The notes beneath the pieces are model-generated. The model had not been told where the DNA came from. It ran no database searches and worked only from the letters and a program-made list of their open reading frames with translations. A DNA stretch of 64,000 nucleotides. Source: Mycolicibacter sp. MU0102. Its GTDB lineage: Bacteria; Actinomycetota; Actinomycetes; Mycobacteriales; Mycobacteriaceae. Positions 29,010-37,145 of this stretch are shown piece by piece (the first letter of the stretch is position 1; every line of letters begins with the position of its first letter). A program made the translations under genes and the position numbers. The stretch lies in contig NZ_OY726398.1 of NCBI RefSeq assembly GCF_963378105.1, positions 1,984,001-2,048,000 on the forward strand, written 5' to 3'.

Positions 29010-32000
29010 TCAACGTGGCTTGGCCAGCGGGAACGGCAACGTGTCCCGGATGCTGTGGCCGGTGATGAGCATGACGACGCGGTCCACGCCCATGCCCAGT
29101 CCGCCCGTGGGCGGCATCGCGTACTCCATGGCCTGCAGGAAGTCCTCGTCGAGTTCCATGGCCTCGGGGTCCCCGCCGGCGGCCAGCAGCGACTGCTGGT
29201 GCAAACGGCGGCGCTGCTCCACCGGATCGGTGAGTTCGCTGTAGGCGGTGCCCAGCTCCACACCCCACGCCACCAGGTCCCACCGTTCGGCCACTCCCGG
29301 CTTGCTGCGGTGCGGCCGGGTCAGCGGCGAGACCGAGGTGGGGAAGTCGGTGTAGAACGTGGGCTGCTCGGTGCGGGCCTCGACCAGGTGCTCGTAGAGT
29401 TCGAGCACCACCGCCCCGGCATCCCATTGCCGCAGGTAGTGGACGCCGGCACCGTCGCACAACCGGCGCAGCGTGGCCACATCGGTGCCGGCATCGACCT
29501 GCTCACCGAGCGCATCGGACACCGCGTCGTGCACGGTGCGCACCGGCCACTGCCCGGAGATGTCGACCGCTTCGAGCTTGTCGCCGGCGCCCGGTCGCAT
29601 CACCACCGGGGCACCGTTGGCCGCCACCGCGGCGTTCTGAATCAGCTCGCGCGCCCCGTCGATCCAGGCCAGGTAGTCGCCGTGGGCCTGGTAGGCCTCC
29701 AGCAGGGTGAACTCCGGGTTGTGGCTGTAGTCGACGCCCTCGTTGCGAAACGCCCGGCCCAGCTCGAACACCCGCTCCACCCCGCCCACGCACAGCCGCT
29801 TGAGATAGAGCTCCGGGGCGATCCGCAGATACAGGTCCAAGTCGTAGGCGTTGATGTGGGTGACGAACGGGCGCGCGTTGGCCCCACCGTGCAGCTGCTG
29901 CAGGATCGGGGTCTCGACCTCCAGAAACCCCTTGGCGAACAAGGTGTCCCGGATGGAGCGCAGCACATTGCTGCGGGCTGCGATCAGCTCACGCGCTTCG
30001 GTGTTGATCGCCAGGTCCACGTAGCGGGTCCGCAGCCGGGCCTCGGGGTCGGTCAGGCCCTTCCATTTGTCGGGCAGCGGTCGCAGGCATTTGCCGACCA
30101 GCCGCCAGTGCGTCACCAGCAGCGACGGTGTCCCGTTGCGGCTCTGGCCCATCCGGCCGGTCGCCTCGACCAGGTCGCCGAGATCGACACCCGCGCTGAA
30201 GTCCGCGGCGCGCGCGTCACCGTCGGCGTGTGCGAGCACCGAATCGTCGAGCAGCAACTGCATCTCACCGGACCAGTCACGCAGCTGGGCGAAGAGCACC
30301 CCGCCGTAGTCGCGCATCCGCAACACCCGCCCGGCCACCGACACGGTCTCTTCGGTGTCGCTGGCCAGGGCTTGGGTCACACTGTGGCTGGGCGCGGCGC
30401 CCACCGGGTAGGCATCGACGCCACTGTCCTGCAACGATTTCAGCTTGGCCATCCGGACCCGGACCTGTTCGGGAAGCCGGGGGAGCGTCTCGCCGGGCTC
30501 GGTGAAGTCACCGACGGCACCGCCGTCGATGGTGTCGGGTGCGGTCCCGTCGCTGTGCAGGCGCCCGGCGGCGGCCACCGTCGCCGGCACGGCCGAGTGG
30601 TGTCCGGTGTGCTGCTCGTTGCGCCGCGAGAAGGGCAGCACCAGAAAGCCTTCGGCGATCACCGACGCCACCCCGACGCGGGGGATCAGCCGGGCGTCCT
30701 CGTAGCAGGCATAGCGCGGCACCCATTCCGGCCGATACTTCATGTTCGATCGGTACAGCGTCTCCAGCTGCCACCAGCGGGAGAAGAACATCAGCAGCCG
30801 CCGCCACAGTCGCAGCACCGGGCCGGCGCCCAGCTGCGCGCCCTGCTCGAAGGCGGCCCGGAACATCGCGAAGTTCAACGAGATCCGGCTGACGCCGATG
30901 GTGGTGGCCTGCAGTGCCAGTTCGCTGACCATCAGTTCGATGGTGCCGTTGGGGGATTGCGGGGAGCGGCGCATCAGATCCAGCGACACCCCGCTGTGCC
31001 CCCACGGCACCAGCGACAGCATCGCCACGACCTCCCCGGTGCGCGGATCTCCGCGTACCGCCTCGACCAGCAGGCAGTCGGCGTCGGCCGGATCGCCGAG
31101 CCGGCCCAGCGCCATGGAGAACCCGCGCTCGGATTCGGTATCGCGCCAGGCGTCGGCGTGTTTGATGACGCGGGCCATCTCGTCGGCGCCGATCTCGCTG
31201 TGCCGACGCATGCGCACCGTCAGGCCCGAGCGCCGGGCCCGGGTGACCGCCTGGCGTACCCCGCGCATGTCCGGGCCGGACAGTTTGAACTCCGAGGGTC
31301 GCAAGATTGCTTCGTCGCCCAGTTCCAGAGCGCTCAGTCCGGCGTCGCGGTAGGCCTGCGCGCCGGCGAAGCTGGCGCCCATCACGCCGGGCGCCCAGCC
31401 GTAGTCCTTGCAGACCCGCAACCAGGTGTTGATGGCCTGCGGCCACGACCGCGGGTCGCCCACCGGATCGCCACTGGCCAGGCAGACGCCCACCTCTACC
31501 CGGTAGGTGATGGCGGCGCGCCCGTTGGGGGCGAACACCACCGACTTGTCGCGGCGGGTGGCGAAGTAGCCCAGCGAGTCGTTCTGGCCGTACTGCTCGA
31601 GCAGCCCGCGGATCGCCGACTCGTCCTGGCCGGTGAGGGCATTGTCGGAGCGTTGCGAGAGAAACAGCACGATGGCCGCGATGATCAGGGCCAGCGCCCC
31701 GAGCAGCCCGCACAGGGCCTTGAGCCCAAAGTCCGGTTTGCCGGGGAAGAAGTCCGGTTCGAGCAGCCCGAAGCCGACCACCCGGTTCACCACGTAGGGC
31801 AGTCGCAACGGGCGTGTCACCGTGCCGGGGAACAGCTCGATGAGCCCCCAGCACAGCAGAATCGCCACTGCCCACCCGGCGATCAGCGTCGCGGCGGACT
31901 TGAGCAGCGCTCCGCGCCGTACCTTGGCCCAGAACTCGTCGCGGGCCAACACCAGGACCACGATCGCGACCACATGCAGGGCCAGGCCCGCGACACCGCT

Positions 32001-32357
32001 GATGACTTGGAAACGGTCGGAGGTGTCCGACACCAGCCGGCTGACGTTCCAGCCGCCGGCGACCACCAGGTTGGCGATCAGCAACCACCAGGCGATGCGC
32101 TTGTGCGCGCTGAGCGCGGCGGCCAGCAGGGCCAGTACGAACGCCCAGGCCAGGCTGGTGTCGGGGAAGTTGAACAGGTATTTGTCGATGAACTCCCGAG
32201 GCACCCGGATCGCCCACCGGATCACCGGTGACATGCTCGCCAGCAGTGACAATGTGGCGGCGATGCCGACGGCCCAGGCGGCCGCGGAGGGCACCCAGTG
32301 CAACCGGGTGTTCGAGCGGCTGCGCGAGCGCGGCACGGGCGGCACTGTCAGGGTCAT
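29010..32357 (-). CDS. lysX: Bifunctional lysyl-phosphatidylglycerol synthetase / lysyl-tRNA synthetase
   Basis: A 1115-residue protein colinear with M. tuberculosis LysX. Residues to about 230 contain about seven membrane helices. An MprF-type DUF2156 lysyltransferase domain follows to about 600. Then come an OB-fold anticodon-binding domain and a class II LysRS core with FRNEGVDYSHNPEFTLLEAYQA (motif 2) and GGLGMGVDRVVMLITG (motif 3). It charges tRNA with lysine and transfers lysine to phosphatidylglycerol, which gives resistance to cationic peptides. The ATG at 32357 (MTLTVPPVPRSRSRSN) is used. The frame is open for another 55 codons, but that stretch lies in the infC promoter region. M. 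tuberculosis LysX is about 57 residues longer at the N-terminus, so the start is not certain. Confidence 0.94.
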   Translation of the reverse strand: MTLTVPPVPRSRSRSNTRLHWVPSAAAWAVGIAATLSLLASMSPVIRWAIRVPREFIDKYLFNFPDTSLAWAFVLALLAAALSAHKRIAWWLLIANLVVAGGWNVSRLVSDTSDRFQVISGVAGLALHVVAIVVLVLARDEFWAKVRRGALLKSAATLIAGWAVAILLCWGLIELFPGTVTRPLRLPYVVNRVVGFGLLEPDFFPGKPDFGLKALCGLLGALALIIAAIVLFLSQRSDNALTGQDESAIRGLLEQYGQNDSLGYFATRRDKSVVFAPNGRAAITYRVEVGVCLASGDPVGDPRSWPQAINTWLRVCKDYGWAPGVMGASFAGAQAYRDAGLSALELGDEAILRPSEFKLSGPDMRGVRQAVTRARRSGLTVRMRRHSEIGADEMARVIKHADAWRDTESERGFSMALGRLGDPADADCLLVEAVRGDPRTGEVVAMLSLVPWGHSGVSLDLMRRSPQSPNGTIELMVSELALQATTIGVSRISLNFAMFRAAFEQGAQLGAGPVLRLWRRLLMFFSRWWQLETLYRSNMKYRPEWVPRYACYEDARLIPRVGVASVIAEGFLVLPFSRRNEQHTGHHSAVPATVAAAGRLHSDGTAPDTIDGGAVGDFTEPGETLPRLPEQVRVRMAKLKSLQDSGVDAYPVGAAPSHSVTQALASDTEETVSVAGRVLRMRDYGGVLFAQLRDWSGEMQLLLDDSVLAHADGDARAADFSAGVDLGDLVEATGRMGQSRNGTPSLLVTHWRLVGKCLRPLPDKWKGLTDPEARLRTRYVDLAINTEARELIAARSNVLRSIRDTLFAKGFLEVETPILQQLHGGANARPFVTHINAYDLDLYLRIAPELYLKRLCVGGVERVFELGRAFRNEGVDYSHNPEFTLLEAYQAHGDYLAWIDGARELIQNAAVAANGAPVVMRPGAGDKLEAVDISGQWPVRTVHDAVSDALGEQVDAGTDVATLRRLCDGAGVHYLRQWDAGAVVLELYEHLVEARTEQPTFYTDFPTSVSPLTRPHRSKPGVAERWDLVAWGVELGTAYSELTDPVEQRRRLHQQSLLAAGGDPEAMELDEDFLQAMEYAMPPTGGLGMGVDRVVMLITGHSIRDTLPFPLAKPR

Positions 32358-32458
32358 AGCCCGCGAGAATAAGCAGGAAAACCGCGAAAAGGACGAAAAG
32401 GACGTGTGGAATCGCCGGTGGGGATGATCGCGGGGCGGAACAACTGCTGAACAGCTGC

Positions 32459-32741
32459 TAGACTCCCTAACGCGACCGTCCCGGCGTACGCCAGGACAGC
32501 AAGTGGAGTTCCCTCCCACCACTAGTCGAGGAGCAATCCTGGCGGCTCAGTGGTCCGGTCGCAGGCGGTGTGAACCGCCTGCTCTGCGCGATGCGCAGGC
32601 GGCTTGATGCTATTCAGGCCGTGATCGGTCGGTATGGGCCCTGCTTCGTGCAGGGCTTTTTTGCTGGTGGGTGGGGTCAGCGCCGCTGCGTCCGGACGAG
32701 CACTGCGGCGGCCGCGACCGAAGACTACCCAAGGAGGTCCC
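32459..32741 (+). promoter_or_regulatory. infC-rpmI-rplT leader: promoter, switchable hairpins, intrinsic terminator
   Basis: The 384 bases between lysX and infC hold no convincing gene. TAGACT (32459-32464) is a plausible -10. GCAGGCGG (32561-32568) and an identical copy (32595-32602) flank CCGCCTGC (32575-32582), so the middle arm can pair with either one. Downstream, GCCCTGC-TTCGT-GCAGGGC followed by TTTTTT (32638-32662) is a textbook Rho-independent terminator lying 80 bases before infC. The free repeat could also pair for five bases with the terminator's left arm (GCAGG with CCTGC). This is the layout of a transcription attenuator. Confidence 0.72.
32638..32662 (+). terminator. Intrinsic terminator (attenuator) upstream of infC
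   Basis: A seven-base-pair G/C stem, a TTCGT loop and six T residues directly after the stem. Such canonical terminators are scarce in mycobacteria, and this one lies inside a leader rather than after a gene. Confidence 0.82.
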
Positions 32742-33362
<621 letters not shown>

Positions 33363-33388
33363 AAACCCGACACCAGAACTGAGGAAAC

Positions 33389-33583
33389 ATGCCTAAGGCG
33401 AAAACCCACAGCGGCGCTTCGAAGCGGTTCCGTCGCACCGGAACCGGCAAGATCGTGCGGCAGAAGGCCAATGCCCGCCACCTGCTCGAGCACAAGCCGA
33501 GCACTCGCATGCGCCGGTTGGCCGGCCGCGCCGACGTGGCTGCCAGCGACACCAAGCGCGTCAACGCGATGCTGAACGGCTAA
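33389..33583 (+). CDS. rpmI: 50S ribosomal protein L35
   Basis: A 64-residue basic protein (MPKAKTHSGASKRFRRTGTGKIVRQKANARH) of full family length. It lies 26 bp after infC and 57 bp before rplT, and GAGGAA precedes the start. It belongs to the conserved IF3-L35-L20 operon and is presumably controlled by the upstream attenuator-like leader. Confidence 0.98.
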   Translation: MPKAKTHSGASKRFRRTGTGKIVRQKANARHLLEHKPSTRMRRLAGRADVAASDTKRVNAMLNG

Positions 33584-33640
33584 TTGCCGCTTTCTCCGCA
33601 TCGCAATTCCCCTTACGCCCAACGAGAGTAGGAACACCCC

Positions 33641-34030
33641 ATGGCACGCGTGAAGCGCGCAGTCAACGCCCAGAAGAAGCGCCGTACAGTCCTGAAGGCT
33701 TCGAAGGGTTACCGTGGCCAGCGGTCGCGGCTGTACCGCAAGGCCAAAGAGCAGCAGCTGCACTCAATGACCTACGCCTACCGGGACCGTCGTGCCCGCA
33801 AGGGTGAGTTCCGGAAGCTGTGGATCTCCCGCATCAACGCGGCGGCCCGCGCCAACGACATCACCTACAACCGGCTGATCCAGGGCCTCAAGGCCGCCGG
33901 TGTCGAGGTGGACCGCAAGAACCTCGCCGAGATCGCCGTCAGCGACGCGGCTGCGTTCACCGCGCTGGTCGAGGTCGCTCGGGCCGCGCTGCCCGCGGAC
34001 GTCAACGCGCCGTCGGGCGAGGCTGCCTGA
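33641..34030 (+). CDS. rplT: 50S ribosomal protein L20
   Basis: A 129-residue L20 with the basic N-terminal helix (KKRRTVLKASKGYRGQRSRLYRKAKEQ) that binds 23S rRNA and the globular C-terminal domain (WISRINAAARANDITYNRLIQGLK). L20 represses this operon in several bacteria, so it is a candidate ligand for the infC leader, although no L20-site mimic was recognised. tsnR follows after 14 bp. Confidence 0.98.
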   Translation: MARVKRAVNAQKKRRTVLKASKGYRGQRSRLYRKAKEQQLHSMTYAYRDRRARKGEFRKLWISRINAAARANDITYNRLIQGLKAAGVEVDRKNLAEIAVSDAAAFTALVEVARAALPADVNAPSGEAA

Positions 34031-34044
34031 CCCGAACCGAGCCG

Positions 34045-34827
34045 ATGCTGACCGAACGTTCGGCCCGGGTGGTCGCGGCGGTCAAGCTGCATCGGCACGT
34101 GGCCAGGAAGCGCGAACAGCGCTTCCTGGCCGAGGGGCCCAATCTGATCGAGGCCGCGATCTCTCGCGGTCTGGTCCTCGAGGTCTTCGCCACCGAGTCG
34201 GCGGCGCAACGTCACCACGAGCTGCTGGCCTGCGCGCAGGTACCGGTCCAACTGGTGACAGATCGTGCAGCAAAAGCCTTGTCGGACACCGTCACTCCGT
34301 CCGGATTGGTCGCCGTGTGCGCGCACGCCGAAGCGGAGCTGCACACGTTGCTGGCCGAGGCGCCGCGGCTGGTGGCGGTGGCCGTGGGCATCGGCGAGCC
34401 CGGTAACGCCGGCACCCTGATTCGCATCGCCGACGCCACCGGCGCCGACCTGGTGGTGCTGACCGGCAACAGCGTCGATCCCTATAACGGCAAGTGCCTG
34501 CGTTCGTCCGCGGGCAGCATCTTCAACATTCCAGTCGTAGTGGCCTCCGACACCGATGCCGTGCTCACCGCATTGGGACAGGCGGGAGTGCAGGTACTGG
34601 CGACGGCCCTGGACGGCGAATTGAGCCTGGACGACGCCGATCCGGTGCTGGCCGCGCCCACCGCTTGGCTGTTCGGTCCGGAAGCCCAGGGATTGCCGGC
34701 CGAGGCCGCAGCCGCCGCCGACCACCGGGTGCACATCCCGATGGCAGGCGGCGCTGAAAGCCTCAATGTTGCTGCCGCAGCAGCGATCTGCCTCTACCAG
34801 AGCGCGCGAGCCCAGCGCCGCGCTTAG
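34045..34827 (+). CDS. tsnR: SpoU-family 23S rRNA 2'-O-methyltransferase (TsnR-like)
   Basis: A 260-residue SPOUT methyltransferase. After a substrate-binding N-terminal domain (RFLAEGPNLIEAA), the knotted SAM-binding core shows AVGIGEPGNAGTLIRIADATGAD, SSAGSIFNIPVV and PMAGGAESLNVAAAAAICLY. Length equals that of M. tuberculosis Rv1644. It is presumed to methylate a ribose in 23S rRNA. The precise nucleotide, and any link to thiostrepton-type resistance, cannot be inferred. It is placed at the end of the IF3/ribosomal protein operon and overlaps the convergent oxygenase-like gene by 4 bp. Confidence 0.9.
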   Translation: MLTERSARVVAAVKLHRHVARKREQRFLAEGPNLIEAAISRGLVLEVFATESAAQRHHELLACAQVPVQLVTDRAAKALSDTVTPSGLVAVCAHAEAELHTLLAEAPRLVAVAVGIGEPGNAGTLIRIADATGADLVVLTGNSVDPYNGKCLRSSAGSIFNIPVVVASDTDAVLTALGQAGVQVLATALDGELSLDDADPVLAAPTAWLFGPEAQGLPAEAAAAADHRVHIPMAGGAESLNVAAAAAICLYQSARAQRRA

Positions 34828-35942
34828 GCGGCCTTGGGCTTACGGCGCGGCGGTCGCGGGGTCAGACCGCTGCCGGCGGCCAGCGAGAAGGTGCTGTGCA
34901 TCAGCGCCCCGGCGCGCTCGACCAGCTTCATGCCCGCACTGACCGGCGGGACATAGTGCATTCCGCTGTGGCGCCGGTCTTTTGGCGGTCCGCTGAACCA
35001 CGGGGCTTCGATCGGCGGTGTGTCGCTGGGGATCTTGCCCTGCTCGCGTCGGTATCCGGCCAGCGCGCGCGGGTGCAGCCGAATCTCGTCGGGCACGAAG
35101 CTGAATGCCACGTGGCTGACCTTGCCCAGCAGTCGTAGCAGCACCTCGTCGCCCTCTGACCAGCGCAGACCGGCCTTCTCCCGCACCGCCGGCTCGAACA
35201 GTCCGGCCGCCACCCAGCGTTGGGCGGCCAGCGCCGGCTTGAACATCTGGTGCCACACCGCGTCGGGCATGGGGACGAACCACGGCTTGGGGATGCGGAT
35301 GTTCAAGATGTCGATGGCGGCCGGGGTCAGCTCCAGCTCGTCCTCGCACACCCGGTTCCAGTACTCGCAGAACTCTTCCCAGGACTTCGGTACGGGGCGC
35401 ATGCTCATGCCGTACATCTGGTACCACTGCACGTGCTCGTCGAAGAGCTGGCGCTTCTCGGCCAAAGTGAGCCCACCGTCGAAGTATTCGGCGAGCTTGA
35501 TGATCAACATGAAGAACGTGGCGTGCGCCCAGTAGAAGGTGTCGGGGTCCAGCGCGTGATAGCGCCGGCCCTTCTCGTCGACCCCCTTGATGTCGCGGTG
35601 GTAGTCGCGGATCGAGGCGCCGGTGTGCTGGGCCCGCATGCCGTCGTAGACCACGCCCATGATCGGGTACACCGACCGTGTCACGCGCTGCATCGGCTCG
35701 CTCAAGATGCTGGAGTGCTCGGTCACGCCGGCGCCCAGGCCGGGGTACATGTTCTCGATGGCGCCGATCCAAACGCCCATGATGCCGGTGCGCAGGTCAC
35801 CGAAGTACTTCCAGGTCAACGAATCGGAGTTCAACGGCTCCACCGCCGGAGCGGGTTTCGGAGCACTTTTGGCAATGCTCGGGGCACTTTCGTCGGCGGG
35901 CGCCGGCGCCCGCTCAACGGACGCGGTCGGCGTAACGGTCAT
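34824..35942 (-). CDS. DUF2236 (MpaB / latex-oxygenase-like) oxygenase, Rv1645c homologue
   Basis: A 372-residue protein of the heme-binding DUF2236 group, which includes rubber oxygenase Lcp and fungal MpaB. Family hallmarks are WKYFGDLRTGIMGVWIGAIENMYPGLGAGVTEHS, the Arg/His segment GASIRDYHRDIKG, and YHALDPDTFYWAHATFF, which contains the likely axial or catalytic His. The first 45 residues are Ala/Pro-rich and probably disordered. The ATG at 35942 has AGGAG five bases upstream. Substrate is unknown, and an unsaturated lipid is suggested by the family. It is divergent from the cyclase region across a strong palindrome. Confidence 0.85.
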   Translation of the reverse strand: MTVTPTASVERAPAPADESAPSIAKSAPKPAPAVEPLNSDSLTWKYFGDLRTGIMGVWIGAIENMYPGLGAGVTEHSSILSEPMQRVTRSVYPIMGVVYDGMRAQHTGASIRDYHRDIKGVDEKGRRYHALDPDTFYWAHATFFMLIIKLAEYFDGGLTLAEKRQLFDEHVQWYQMYGMSMRPVPKSWEEFCEYWNRVCEDELELTPAAIDILNIRIPKPWFVPMPDAVWHQMFKPALAAQRWVAAGLFEPAVREKAGLRWSEGDEVLLRLLGKVSHVAFSFVPDEIRLHPRALAGYRREQGKIPSDTPPIEAPWFSGPPKDRRHSGMHYVPPVSAGMKLVERAGALMHSTFSLAAGSGLTPRPPRRKPKAA

Positions 35943-35981
35943 CACGTCTCCTGTCTGGGAACCTGAAACTACGATAATTGT

Positions 35982-35997
35982 GACAACGATCGTTGTC
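35982..35997. promoter_or_regulatory. 16-bp perfect palindrome upstream of the DUF2236 gene
   Basis: GACAACGATCGTTGTC is a perfect palindrome 40 bases before the DUF2236 start and 155 before the cyclase start. It has the size and symmetry of a TetR-family operator. No TetR gene is adjacent, so the regulator would be encoded elsewhere. Confidence 0.6.
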
Positions 35998-36151
35998 TAC
36001 ATTCGTTGTGGCGCGTCGCCCCGAAATTGCCAATCGTGTCGTGTGCCACTGTCGGGGTCGTTGCCGGTCTCGGCGAGCGCCACCTACCCTGAATCTCATG
36101 GACCTCGAGCCGGCCCCTCGGCAGGCTGATGGGCTCGGGGAGGCGGTGGAG

Positions 36152-37003
36152 ATGTCCGACCAGCCCAGCCCCAATCGCCGCCCGTCGTTCTCCCTGGATG
36201 AGGCCGCGGCCTGGCTGAATCGGACCACCAACGACGTGCGGATCGTGGACCTGGTTCGGCGGGTGCGGCGCGTGTTGCCCGGGGATCCGGAATTCGGTGA
36301 TCCGCTGTCCACCGCCGGAGATGGGGGACCGCAGGCCGCCGCGCGGGCGGCCGACCGCCTGATGGGGGATCGCTCGGCGGCCTCCCGCGAAGTCAGCCTG
36401 GGCGCGCTGCAGGTCTGGCAGGCCCTGACCCAACGGATGTCGCGGGCGCCGGGCGATGCTGAGGCAACGCTGGTCTTCACTGATTTGGTCGGCTTCTCAA
36501 CGTGGTCGCTGCAGTCCGGCGACGACGCCACCCTGACCCTGCTGCGGCGGGTGTCGCGGGCGATCGAGCCGCCGCTGCTGGACGCCGGTGGTCGCATCGT
36601 CAAACGAATGGGCGACGGGCTGATGGCCGTGTTCCGGGACCCGCTGGTCGCCGTCGCCGCAGTCCTGCAGGCACAAGAGGGCATCCGGGAGGTCGAGGTC
36701 AACGGGCACACGCCGCGGATGCGGGTCGGCATCCACACCGGCCGCCCCCAGCGGCTGGCCGACGACTGGCTCGGCGTGGACGTCAACATTGCCGCCCGGG
36801 TGATGGAACGCGCCGCCAAGGGCGGGATCGTGGTTTCCGGGCCGACTTTGGAACGGATCGACCCGGCCGCCCTCGATGAACTGGGCGTGGTTGCCAAGCG
36901 AGCACGCCGTCAGGTGCTCGCCGCCAAGACCAGCGGCGTACCGGCGGATCTGACGATGTACCGCCTGAAGGTAGTTCGCCAGAGCCCTTCAGACGCCGAC
37001 TGA
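36152..37003 (+). CDS. Class III adenylate cyclase (Rv1647-like)
   Basis: A 283-residue soluble protein. An N-terminal helical domain of about 100 residues (SLDEAAAWLNRTTNDVRIVDLVRRVRRVLPGDP) is followed by a class III cyclase homology domain. Catalytic features are FTDLVGFSTWS (metal-binding Asp), KRMGDGLMAVF (second metal Asp, with purine-specifying Lys) and WLGVDVNIAARV (Asn/Arg of the transition state). The M. tuberculosis orthologue makes cAMP. The ATG at 36152 aligns with Rv1647 and has GGAGG upstream. An ATG at 36098 is also in frame. Confidence 0.92.
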   Translation: MSDQPSPNRRPSFSLDEAAAWLNRTTNDVRIVDLVRRVRRVLPGDPEFGDPLSTAGDGGPQAAARAADRLMGDRSAASREVSLGALQVWQALTQRMSRAPGDAEATLVFTDLVGFSTWSLQSGDDATLTLLRRVSRAIEPPLLDAGGRIVKRMGDGLMAVFRDPLVAVAAVLQAQEGIREVEVNGHTPRMRVGIHTGRPQRLADDWLGVDVNIAARVMERAAKGGIVVSGPTLERIDPAALDELGVVAKRARRQVLAAKTSGVPADLTMYRLKVVRQSPSDAD

Positions 37004-37145
37004 TTGGGCGTCATTAACTTCCTTGTGGGCCGGTCAGGTTGGCTCACACGAGTGGATGAACCCCGTTCCTTGGAATACCCTGCGGTGAGCAAGGTAACTA
37101 TTTGACCGGTTTACACAGGTCGCCTTAACGCAGAAGCGGGGAAAC

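Noticed and set aside
29055..32231. A 1058-codon open frame antisense to lysX
   Set aside because: Composition is that of a GC-rich shadow frame (His/Gln/Arg/Gly-rich, no domains), while lysX on the other strand is unmistakable.
32357..32741. tRNA or T-box element in the lysX-infC gap
   Set aside because: No cloverleaf and no T-box bulge sequence (TGGNACCGCG) can be found. The hairpins are better explained as an attenuator.
35979..35999. TGTGACAACGATCGTTGT region as a Crp/cAMP site near the cyclase
   Set aside because: Only the TGTGA half fits the Crp pattern. The right half is not TCACA, and the 16-bp palindrome explains the symmetry better.
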